A DNA stretch of 64,000 bases from Hevea brasiliensis (Eukaryota > Streptophyta > Magnoliopsida > Malpighiales > Euphorbiaceae), in contig NC_079504.1 of assembly GCF_030052815.1 (NCBI RefSeq), positions 44,980,363-45,044,362 on the forward strand, given 5' to 3'. This document shows, one piece after another, positions 37,225 through 48,232 of the stretch. Under the pieces are notes generated by a model. That model saw nothing but the letters and a program-made list of their open reading frames with translations, searched no databases and was not told the DNA's origin. Position 1 is the stretch's first letter. Each line of letters opens with the position of its first letter. The position numbers were made by a program, and so were the translations under genes.

Positions 37225-39847
37225 TCAATCCACATCAATAGAAATATCAAAATCCTCTTCATCTTCTTCATCGTCTTCATTATCCTCCTCATACTCATCT
37301 TCCAAATCAACATCTTCATCATCATCATTTTCTTCCTCGTCGTTAAGAAGTGAAGAAGTACGAGTGGATGATGCTTTTCTTTTTTGTTGTGATGTAGATG
37401 CAACCTTTTTCCCTTTGCTTAATCTAGTATTGTAGGCATCCTCTTCAGCCCCAGTAGCTTCAGCAACCACATTCCATGTCAAATCATCATCTTCAAAAAC
37501 AAGTTCATCTCTATCCATCTCTTCCTCCATTTGATCCATCGACCATTTATTACTATCATCAATGTCTTTCAATGAGATGGGGTCAATGCGGTCACGTGCA
37601 TCATATCTATGCTTTAATGACCAATTGTACTTGACGAACACCAAATCATTCAAGCGATTTTGAGCTAGTCTATTTCCTTTTTTTACTGTGAATCTACAAA
37701 ACATAACAATTTCAATAAGTATGATTTTTGAAAGAACAAATTAAAGGTATAATTCTAAAGAGAGATGTTTTGTCACTTACATGCTCAGAGATGCTCTAAT
37801 TACGCTCACAACCAGATGCACTACAAGTGAGGCTAAGCACTTTGACAGAAAAATTTCTCAAATTTGGAGTTGCTGCTCCATAAGTTAGCCACCATGTAGC
37901 TAATGAAAAAGTAATGCATATTAATTATTATTCAAAAAGATTGCAATATGAGATTACATGCTTATGGATAAAATTATATTATCTGGAGATACTTTCTTTC
38001 GATTTCTAATTGCCATATCCATCCCAAAGATACCTTCAGCATTTTGATAAAAAGGTAATTGTGCCATTATTTTGTCTTGCTCTTCTTTGCTTGGAATCAA
38101 CCTTGCTACAACTTGGTATAAACTGGTAACAACCTCAACATCTTCATTAATTTTATCATTTGAATAAAAAAATTCAGGATTCAAATAATATCCAGCTGCA
38201 TGCAAAGGTCGATGGAGTTGGCTTTCCCATCGTTTATCAATAATCTCAAAAATTGTCCTGTATTTTTCTTCATTTTCATCAAATGACTTTGCAATTACTT
38301 CTTTAGCCCTATCCATTGCCTCATAAATATATCCCATTGCAGGCATTTTCTCATCATAAACTAATCTAAGCACACGAACTAATTGACCAAATATCTTTAA
38401 TATATAAACAATATTAGTCCAAAAAGTAGGCATCATGACAATACTATATACTTTCTTACCAGATAGTTCTTTTGCCCACTTACTTTTGGTTCATTCCTCT
38501 GAGGTAAACATCTTTCTCAAATTTGCCTTGTGCTTATGCATACGTTGAAGGGTGAGAAAAGCAGTTGCAAATCTTGTGACAGCTGGTCTAATTAGCTCTC
38601 TTTCACCAGTAAAGTGCCACAACATGTTCACCACACCCGGATGAATGTAAATATATCCATTCAATGTCACAGCCCTTTTAATTGTGTTATGAATGTTGGG
38701 AGTTTTTCCAATATCTTCTAGCATCAAATCTATGCAATGAGTAGCACAAGGAGTCCAATAAGGGCGCTTTGTTTCTAACAACTTTCCTAAAAACAAAACA
38801 AATATGGTAGCAAGTAGCATAAATATTAAATATATTATTTACTTAAAATGAAATTAAACTATCTAATAATAGTAAGAATAAAAACTCTTAATTACCTGCA
38901 AGCACACAATTTCTAGCATTATCTATCACAACTTGAACCACATTAGCCTCTCCAACATGCTCTACAAATCTATTAAGCAGCTCATACATCTTATCACTAG
39001 TTTTTGAGTACTCTGAAGCATCAACAGATTCCATGAAAATAGTTTCCTTTGGAGAATTCACCAAGAAATTAATCAAAGTCCTTTGTTTTTTATCAATCCA
39101 ACCATTTGCCATTATAGAATAACCATACTTTGCCCATTCTTCTTCATAGGACTTTAATGAATTCTTCACCTCAGCAACTTGTTCATTCAATAAGGGAACC
39201 CGCACATCATGAAAACTAGGTGCTTTCATACCAATCCCAAATTGTCCAATAGACTCCACCATAACTTGAAAACTTGGATAATTGATGGCATTAAAAGGAA
39301 TTGTCGCATCATACATCCATCGAGCTATATCCTTACATGCTTTTTTTCGCAATTCCTTTTTACATGCCACATTAATAGTGGTTTGCTTCAGCTTTGAATT
39401 TTTTCTATCTTGCACCACCTTTGCAGCACTTTTGGCAAAATATAAATCTATTGGTCCCTTTGTCCTTGCCTTCTTTTGAACCTCACTACTTCCTTTTGAG
39501 CCTCCAAGAATTATTCCAACATCATCTTCATCTTCATCATCTCTAAGAGTTTCAACATCCTCATAATCAGGCAGTTTATCTAAGTTCTTTGCTGAAGCCT
39601 TTTGCTGCATATACTCTAGTAGCTCTTCACGCACATGCGTTGGACAATTCTTACACATTTTAGCATTTCGAAATCCTGCAACTAAATGCTGCTTAGCTCA
39701 GAATATCCCTCCTTTTGTAACTTTGCTACAAAAGTTATAAACAACATCATTTTTATTGTTTGGATTCACCAAATGGACATATTTTCATGCCGAATCTTTG
39801 TTGCTATTGTCAGTTTTATTAGCAGCAGTAGATGCTTCCGATTCCAT
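37225..39847 (-). pseudogene. hAT transposase (BED finger, DUF659, dimerisation region), broken
   Basis: Exons read on the minus strand: 39,847-38,896 (BED-type finger remnant, then an acidic linker and the start of the DUF659/RNase-H-like core, with 'ANGWIDKKQRTLINFLV' and 'VVQVVIDNARNCVLAG'); 38,786 to about 37,950 (core, CATHCIDLMLEDIG motif); 37,899-37,781 (hAT dimerisation, ASGCERN motif); 37,693-37,225 (C-terminus ending in a long Asp/Glu-rich tail). In-frame stops occur at 39,785, 39,698, 38,491 and 37,796. Three of the four sit where the family has Trp, one in the CERNW motif itself. The donor of exon 2 is unclear. The family cuts and pastes DNA in the nucleus; this copy cannot make full-length protein. 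Confidence 0.9.
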
Positions 39848-40298
39848 CTTTGCAAAAATAAAATAAAATGATAAGAAAATTAATAATTTAATCAGTAACA
39901 ACAAGCCAACTATAATATACATGCCAATTTATAGTACCATAATTCAATTATAATAATAGAAATTAATAATTTATGATAACACAAACTCAATTACAATATT
40001 ACTAATAGTCTATAATAAGACCTAATAGCAATAAGTAATAAGAAAATAAAGTAATAAAACATTTTTAATCCAATAATAAAACTAAAAGCTAATAAGAGTA
40101 ATTGAATTAGCATAATAGCATCTCAAGTAGTCAAGTCTCAACATACTTTTACATATTCACAATAAATAATATGTCAAAATCACAAATTTATACTAAAAAG
40201 AAAAGAAAAAGAAAAACATTGCAGGGTAAGGAGAGAGAATGGTAAAGAAAAGGAAAAAATGGAAAATTGTAGCTGCTGGAACAGTGTAGAAATAGAGA

Positions 40299-40369
40299 GA
40301 GCATGTCATTGGCAGCAAAAAAAAAAGATGCAGAAGAAGAAAGTGCAGTGCAAAAACAGTGCAGGAGGG

Positions 40370-40401
<32 letters not shown>

Positions 40402-40650
40402 CATGGGAGCGCCCCAAAAAAAAAAAAAAAAAAAGATGCAGAAGAAAAAAGTGCAGTGCAGAAACAGTGCAAGAAAGAGAGAGTAAGAGAGAGAGAGAGA
40501 GAGAGAGCACGGCAGTCTCAAAAAAAAAAAAAAAAGAAGTAGAAAAAGAAAGTGTAGCATAGGAAAGGGAGAGAGAGAGCATGGCATTAACAGCAAAAAA
40601 AAAAAAAAAGAAATAGGAAGAAAAAAATGCAGCATAAGAAACAGGGGAAG
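40299..40650. repeat. Purine-rich tandem repeat in the 5' region of the hAT element
   Basis: About four degenerate units of roughly 100-ish bases combine a (GA)n run, GCATGG/GCACGG, an A run, and 'gatgcagaagaa' with 'gtgcagtgcagaaacagtgc'. Reading through it on either strand gives Ser/Phe-rich or Lys/Glu/Arg-rich false ORFs. It lies between the transposase start and the right end, so it is part of the 5' untranslated/promoter region of the transposon. Confidence 0.75.
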
Positions 40651-40983
40651 AGAGCAGAGGAGGAGAAGAAGAAGAATAAGAAGAAGAAGAAAACAATAAG
40701 AAATTACTAAAATTAAAATATACATACCAGGTTTGTTTGATCTCTCCCTTTCCTCTTCTTTTTCTTCTTCTACTTTTCCTCTTCTTTTTTTTCTTTTTAC
40801 TGGCTGCTGGTCTGGACAAGCTTAAAAAAAACCCTGGCTTATATATCCAACGCCTTGACTCATTGGGGGGCGCCTCAGTGCACCTTGGCACCCTTCTGTG
40901 AGGTGGTGAGCCTTGCCTGTCCTAGGGCGCCTGCGCTTAGTGTGCCTTGTGCCTGAGGCGCGCCTGATAACAGTGCCTTAGGC

Positions 40984-41530
40984 AACATCAATATTTGTAC
41001 ACTTTTTTTTTTTTAAATTCATTTCGTCTCAATTGTGATTTGACCTCATTTATAAAAATTTTTATCATTATTTTTTAAATTTAATCATTCTTTAACTTAT
41101 AATTTGATTATTTTTTCCCTTTAATTGTATCCGGGACATAATGAACCTTTATGATGCGGTGTAAATGAAAAAAAGCACAATTTTAATTTATATCAAAGTA
41201 CCTACATTTAATTTTAATAATATACATTCATTAAAATACAATTATTTTCTTATTAAAATATTTGTTGATATAATTTTTATATTTATTCGTGCATAGCGTA
41301 GATATTCAACTATTATAAATATAATTTAATAAATGCTGCAATTTTTATTTTAATTAAAAATTAATTAATTAATTAATTATATTAATAAATATTGTCTGAT
41401 TAACTTTTTAGTGATTTATTAGCTTGAATTATTGATCTAAGAATTGAATCAATTACTAATCTATTCAATCCACACATCGAGTTAAGCCTCATATTGAATT
41501 TAACAACACTGATTTTTATAATGCAAGGTT

Positions 41531-41572
<42 letters not shown>

Positions 41573-41925
41573 GAATGAGGGATGGATGAATGAGTTCGAT
41601 TTATTTATCATTTTTCTTGTTAAAATGCTAGGTTAAATTAATCATTATTTTAATAATGTGTCCATTTAACTAAATATGTGCGTCTTTTAGTAATTAGTTT
41701 AATAATTTGTCGATTATATAAATCATTATTTTATTCATCATAAAGTGTGTAGATTAATCGAAATATAGTACATGGTGAATTGGTAGCAATTTTTTTTTTT
41801 CTTTTTAACTGAACAATATATAATTTTTTAGATAAATAGTTTTGATAGTTTTTAGATGAATAGTTTCGATAGGAGAGAGAAGCTAACAAAATCAATAGAC
41901 CTACATGAATTAAAAAAAAAAATAA
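40984..41925. other. AT-rich spacer with (ATT)n microsatellite
   Basis: No gene. A run of about 12-13 ATT units occupies 41,534-41,571. Confidence 0.6.
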
Positions 41926-42300
41926 TTATTGGCACTGGGTGGGGATAATTCAATGGGTCAGCATGCTGTCCAGATCCCTTCGGCCCATGGCGATTGGGCT
42001 GTTATGCTATAAGGAGTTGGGGTTACGCATCTGTTAACAGCTGAAGCTTTTGACATGGTGGTAAGCGCCCGATCCTATAATTAGTATTAGAGCCAAGGTT
42101 ATAAGTTCGAATTCCTGGCAAATGCTAGGGGATGGGGGGATTATTGGCACTGGATAGAGATAACTCAGTGGGCCAGTATCCTGTTCAGATTCCTTTGACC
42201 CATGACACTTTGACTGTTACGCTATAAGAAGTTGGAGTTGCACTTCTACTAGCAGCTTAAACTTTTAGCACGATAGTAAACGCTTAATCCTACAATAATA
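41926..42300 (+). repeat. Tandem pair of ~215-bp SINE-like units (candidate)
   Basis: Unit 1 starts at 41,926 and unit 2 at 42,141, both with 'ttattggcactgg'. They share 'ggataattcaatgggtcagc'-type, 'gttatgctataaggagttg' and 'taagcgcccgatcctat'-type blocks at moderate identity; unit 2 ends early. Unit 1 contains GTTCGAATTCC, close to a Pol III B box, about 40 bases after a weak A-box-like TGGTGGTAAGCG. A tRNA-derived SINE is possible, but promoter boxes at the 3' side of the unit are not the usual layout. Confidence 0.45.
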
Positions 42301-42494
42301 ATAAAGATTATTTGGTTATTTGATAATCATTATCCGCATTGATAATACTATACACAATTGAGAGGCTCGCAAGTGTTAACCATTAATGACTTGTTTGCTT
42401 TTTAAAATTGGATGGATGAAATAGTTATATGTGTTTAATGGATTTAATTTGTTGGTTTCTTTCTCCAGTGATATGGAAAAGTTTTCTTCTCATT

Positions 42495-42531
<37 letters not shown>

Positions 42532-44474
42532 TTGGAGGTACCTAGGCCTTTACTCCATCATTTTAGTGGCTCCTTTTGCACTATTAAGATAGGGAAGCCT
42601 TTGTCTCTTATCCTAGAAGTGGGTTCTCCCTTTCTACCTCCAAGCTAAGTTGTGGTGTGCATAAATAATCTTGTTGGTTTTGCTGTAAATTTAAGGTGGT
42701 GAGTAGGGACGTACAAAAAAATAGCCAAATCTATCGACCCGACCAATCTGAATAAATTTAAACTGAAATTAATAGTTTTATATATTTAAATATTGTTTAT
42801 GGTTTAAAAATAATTATAAACCGAATTTTCGGTTTGGGTTTCGAGTTGACACAAAAAAAAAAAAAATTATATATATATATAAGAGAAATACATGAATAAT
42901 TTTATTTCATTTTTTATTTTTATTGAATAATACACCTTAAATTAATATTTTGTTATTTAAATAATATATGATAATATGTATATGAAAAATGTTTAACAAG
43001 AGTTGAATTATAAAAGCCTAAAAAATATTAAAATAAGTAAAAACTGCCCAAACCAAACTGAACCCACTTAATGTGAAAACCAAACATATATGGTTTTGTA
43101 ATTTAATTTGTTGGTTTCGGTTTGAATACTATCAAAACACACTTGTTTGGTTTGGTATGGCAAAATACTTTGAACCCACCCAAATTGACCCATGTACACT
43201 CCTAATGGTGAGGGAATATTTAATCTGATAGCCAAATTTTTGGTCTTTAGTTTGCTTTATGTTTGGGCCTCTATGGCATTTGGGAAATTAAAGGAAGCTT
43301 GGTGTGGGTGTGGCAACTCATGGGGTTGAGGGACTTAGCCTAACTCAAAAGGCATGAGATAGATGCAAAGAGTCGGTCAACCTCTCACCCCTAGCTACCA
43401 GTGCTGATCTACAGGGTTCTAGTCATATCCATGCTACTGAGCTTTTCTTCTCTATTCTTGGGTCCTTTTGGCTCGCTCGACAACTGGAGAATGCGTATGT
43501 GGGGGACTTAGGCTTTGGCTAGTTTAGTTTATGTATGCTTCATTTTGTCTTCAATTGGATCTGAATGTGTGAGATTTGGACAACAATGTTGTCCTCTATT
43601 TCAAGTTTTCTTCCTTGCTCCGGGTCTTCCACATAGGTTGATCGCAAGATTAGGTTTTTTTATCTTTGGGTTGGAAAACCTTTAAGGTCTATTTTTACTC
43701 AGGCTGTTGTTTCTTGTATGGGCTTATAAGGTTTATTGCTATGTTTAAGCTTGATTTTTCTGCATTGATGTTATAATTTAGATACTAGTTGGTTTTTCTA
43801 TATACTGACCTTAACCCTTTTCTAAAATAAAATATTAACTATTGGCAATTTTTTTTTAATTTCAAATTAAAATAGTAATGTTAATACATTAAATTATAAA
43901 ATTTAAATTTAAAAATTGAATTAAACTGAATAAGCCATTTATTAATAAATATAATTTTTATCTATAGGTAACTTGTAAAAGTTCTGAGCTTGGGCACTAG
44001 AATTTTTTTCCTAATTATGATTCAATTGCTAATTTTAAAGTGAGTTGAGTTTAATTCTCTGATAAAAAAAATTGTTTATAAAAAAAATTAGAGAAAAGTA
44101 TAAAAAAAATATCCTTAGTTTCGCGCTTTGACACATGATAAATTGTGTTTAATTTTTATTAATTTGATACAATATATATATTTTTTTAATAAATATGGTT
44201 CAAACAATTAGTTATTATTAAATGATGCTGACGTAGCGAACATGTTAGCAATTTTTAATACCATTATTTATTTTGTCACGTATGTGCAAAACATTGAAAA
44301 GCTCATGTCCCTAAATTGAAAAAAAAAAAAAAAAAAAACTCAAAGGTTGAAAGCATGGGTCCCAGAATTAAAAAAAAAAAAAACTCAGGCCCTAAATTAA
44401 AAAAAGAAACCCTCATGCCCTAAATTGAAAAAAATCTAAGTACAAAATGCAAAAATACAAATTACTTAACTAAA
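42301..44474. other. Spacer, no gene recognised
   Basis: It includes a 32-base poly(T) run at about 42,499-42,530, AT-rich DNA, and at 44,290-44,440 a short A-rich tandem repeat with 'ctcaggccctaaatt'-like units of about 30-40 bp. The stretch 43,240-43,810 is less AT-rich and may be decayed retroelement, but no motif could be read. Confidence 0.4.
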
Positions 44475-44859
44475 TTGTTTGGAAAGAGGGGTTTTAAAGG
44501 TAAAGTAGAGTAAAGTAACTTTTTATGAGATTTTTAGGTTATTTGGAATGAGAGTATGTAGGGGGGGAGGGTTAAGATTTTTATATTCCTATATTATCCT
44601 TTTTTAATTTCTGCAAATATGAAATTACCCCATTCTTATTTCTATGTTTTTAATTGTTCTATAGAAGGGGTATATTTATAATATTCATATTTAGCCTTAC
44701 TTTCCAATATCTTCCTTCCAAACAAAACAATATCATTAAATCTTCATTTGCTTTATTTAACCTTTCTCCCAAACATAAAACAAATTATTACCTTGCCTAA
44801 CTATACTTTATCTTATCATACTTTATTTTACTAAACCTTCTTCACGCCCATCCAAACAA
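44475..44859. mobile_element. MITE-like inverted-repeat element
   Basis: The left end is TTGTTTGGAAAGAGG, with AAAGGTAAAGTAGAGTAAAG following. The right end, inverted, is TTGTTTGGATGGGCG, with AAGGTTTAGTAAAATAAAG. Length is about 385 bp. Other 'tttggaa'/'ccaaaca' blocks inside suggest nested or rearranged copies. No certain TSD was found, so the superfamily is not assigned. Confidence 0.55.
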
Positions 44860-46381
44860 AGAAAGTGTACTTTTCCTTTTAATTTACAAATAAGTCTTTA
44901 TATTTTGATAAATAAGTACTTAAATATTATAATTATTTCTAATCTCTTTGCCCATGTGCAAGGTTATCAAACTCGATTTTCTAATCTAAACTTGATGAAA
45001 GGACTCTAAAATCGTAAGATTTTACAACTTACTAAAACTACCTTTGAAAAAAAATATAATCATATTTATATAAATACATAAATAATTTTTCATGTACATT
45101 TAATTATAAGAAGTTATAAAAAAAGCTTTCTAATGCATTTTTAAGCTTTACATTCAAATTATTTTAATTTTAGATGAAATATTTTTTTCATTGAGTTATC
45201 AATATGAAAATAATTGGAATTACACACACACACATGTATATAAATTTCATATTTAAAAGTATAATTCAAGTTTTCAACTCTGAAATGTAAATAAAATAAT
45301 AAAAATATTAGATAAATAATATATAGAAATTAGATCATACTTATGATAATTGAAATATAACAAAAGTTGTTCAAGAAATAATATAAAAATCACAATGTAT
45401 ACATAATAATTGTAATAATAAAAATAATAGTTATTATTTTCTTTAAAAACTTAAAAAATCTAGAAATGATGTTAAAATAAACAAATGATAATGATTTTGA
45501 TGAATTAAAAGGAAATATTTTAAATTATAAATTTTTTAAATATATAAAATCATAAGTTCATAAAATCGTGTTAATTTTCATTCGATTTTACTATTTGAAA
45601 TCACGATTTCAAATTGATTTTATTTAATTTTGATTTTTCATACATTTTGATTCATTTTGGTGATTCTAATTTGTAAAATACGTTTTGATTCATTTTGGTG
45701 ATTCTAACTCGTAAAATCGTACGAGTTAACTCGTGATTTTAACAACTATGCCCCTATCTCTCCCTCTCTCTCAATCTCTGTCTCCCTCTATCCATCTCTC
45801 TCTCTCCTTTTTCTATCTCCTTATTTTTCATCTCTCTTTCTTATCATCTTTCTCTCTTTTGAAAATTTTCCCTTCTCCTTCCCCCTTTTCTTCTTCGATG
45901 ATCCACGCTGTAATGCCCCAGCCTATAATACCGCCAACTGGTCTTCACCACTATCGAGCTCAAAAGTGTGCTATGCAATTATGTAAGCTATGTTCTTATG
46001 AAAACCCTTCATTTTCCCTTCCTTTTTGATATGAATGATTCATTTCTACTCCCTTCATCTAAAAGCCTATCAGTGGAGCCTTGAGAATCTTGCAACTTTT
46101 TTTGAATTTTAAAAACAAATTACAAAATATTAGTAAAAAAATTCTCCATGGGAAGCCATAATTGAGAATCATTAGCTTGACTGCAGATGGAGTTGTGTAA
46201 GTAACATTTGAGCAGGTTGGAGCGTTATAGTGTGGATCACTCGAAAAAGAAAAGGGAAATGGGGGAAGGGATAACTTTTGAAAGGGAAAAAGATGATAAG
46301 AAAATGATATGGAAACAAGGAAACAAAAAAGGGAAAAAGATGATAAGAAAATGATATGGAAACAAGGAAACAAAAAAGGGG

Positions 46382-46427
<46 letters not shown>

Positions 46428-48232
46428 CAAAGAGAAAGGGAGAGATATGGGCACAAGAATTAGAAATAATATAATATTTAAGGATTTATTTGTAAGTCAA
46501 ATAAGAATATACTTAAGTATCTTGTACTTTCACCGCTTAATTTTTTTATTTTTTTAATTTAAGGCTTGATTTTTTTTTTCAATTTAGGAACCTAGCTTTC
46601 AAGCTTTTGTACTTAGGCGATAAAAGAAATAAGGAAAAAAAGATGAAATAAGCTCCTGTACTTTTCGTTGATGCCAAATAAGTCCAAAATAACATTTTTG
46701 TACTAAATAAGCCTTAAGGCAAAATAATTCCTCAGAAAACTTTATCATTATCAATACTTTCATCCGTTTTTATTATTATTAATTTTTCAAATTTTCATTG
46801 ATAATTTTAATCACTTAACTAATAGTTAAATTAATAAAAATAAATTTTTTAAAAATATAAAAAAATAAAAGGAGAAATAAACAAATAATAGAATTAAAAT
46901 TTAAAAATATTTTTATTTATTTTAAAATATTTAAATATTAATTAAATATAATACTTAAGTAAAAAAAATTTATCGCAAATTAAATTTGACTCTTGAACCA
47001 CAATTTTAAGTAGTTTAATTAAAAATAGAAAATAAATTTCTCATTAAATCTAACGTGTTGGACAGATTATTTATTATTTTAATCATATAAATTTATATGC
47101 ATTTTATATTATATATTTTTATAATCATATTATAAAATTTTATTAATGAGAAATTTTTTAATTAATTATAATTTTATTTTAAGTGTGAATAAATAAATAA
47201 GTTGATTAATATATTATTTTTAAATTATGAATAGAAGTTAATTATGATATTTCTGCTTCTTAAATATTAAATGATTTCAAACTCTACATATTTTATAGTA
47301 ACATATATTTTTTGATATATAATATATATTTTTGTATACAAATAAATGAGATTGGACAAATAATTTATCACTAATATCAAGACTTGAAAAAAAATTAAAA
47401 ATATAATTATGTACAAAACAATTCAATTACTGAGAAATAAATTTATTTCTTAATATTAATAAATTTTATTAAACTTTAAAATTTAATAAATAATATATTA
47501 TTTATATTTTTTAATTAGTTTATATATATTATCTAATTAAAAAATAAAATAAAATTAAAAATTTAATATTTTTTTAATTTACATTTGAAAATTTTAAAAA
47601 ATATACTGACTTAAATAAATTTTAAATAATTATTAATTAATTAATATTCTTAAATTTTAAGTCAAGTGATTTTTCATCGATTAATACAAATCAGTAAAAT
47701 ATAATAATAAATAACATATTTTTAAATTAATTATTTAAATTAATAATATTTATTTATAAATAAATCAATATATTTATTGGTAAAATTTCAACTTTAATGT
47801 GTACACATTGATGCAAAGAGAAACTGAAATTGTGGAAGACATGGACAGGATAATTTTGTGGGGTCAAAACCTGTCCCCTGAGATGGTTGTTGAGCCACTT
47901 GTAAATGTCATCCATCTTCATCCTTCAATGCCGAGAGCGGGTGTTTCAGAGAAGTTATCCTTATCTAATTTTGTATTTCCGTCTTCTTTTTTCCTTTTTA
48001 ATTTATTAATTAATGGAAATTTTCTGATATTTTTAGTAATTCTTCACAAGAAATAAGAAACTACAGTTTAACCAAGAATTCACATTTTGGGCATGATTCT
48101 TCATCTTCAAAACCTGTTCTGTTTGCAGTTACAGATCTTCAAACGTGATGTTTTCTCTTCTTTGATAAATTAGGATTTTTAATGTACAATAATATGTGTT
48201 CGTTTTAATGTTTACTACCCAAATCAATTATA
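44860..48232. other. AT-rich intergenic DNA and upstream region of the MCU gene
   Basis: No gene supported. It includes a pyrimidine-rich stretch at 45,750-45,900 and a (GA)n run at 46,387-46,427, both giving false ORFs, and a very AT-rich tract at 46,780-47,790. An 85-codon ORF at 47,799-48,056 has a plausible-looking N-terminal half but matches nothing I know. The last ~400 bases before 48,233 are the likely promoter and 5' UTR of the uniporter gene. Confidence 0.5.
46387..46427. repeat. (GA)n microsatellite
   Basis: About 20 GA units with small interruptions on the right. Confidence 0.9.

Larger units (their letters stand above)
36918..40975 (-). mobile_element. hAT-superfamily DNA transposon, complete ends, inactive
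   Basis: The 8-bp TSD CCTTAGGC is perfect at 36,910-36,917 and 40,976-40,983, as expected for hAT. Terminal inverted repeats are CATAGTTATCA and, inverted, CACTGTTATCA (CA...TG ends). Subterminal regions at both ends are loaded with GGCGC/CAAGGCGC motifs, typical of transposase-binding repeats. Total length is 4,058 bp, with a minus-strand transposase in the middle that carries several stops. Confidence 0.93.

Noticed and set aside
40193..40891. 232-codon minus-strand ORF and several plus-strand shadows
   Set aside because: Ser/Phe/Leu- or Lys/Glu/Arg-rich translation of purine/pyrimidine tandem repeats in the hAT 5' region; no domain and no codon pattern of a gene.
45733..46557. ORFs on both strands rich in Ser/Leu or Arg/Glu
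   Set aside because: Created by pyrimidine-rich and (GA)n simple sequence.
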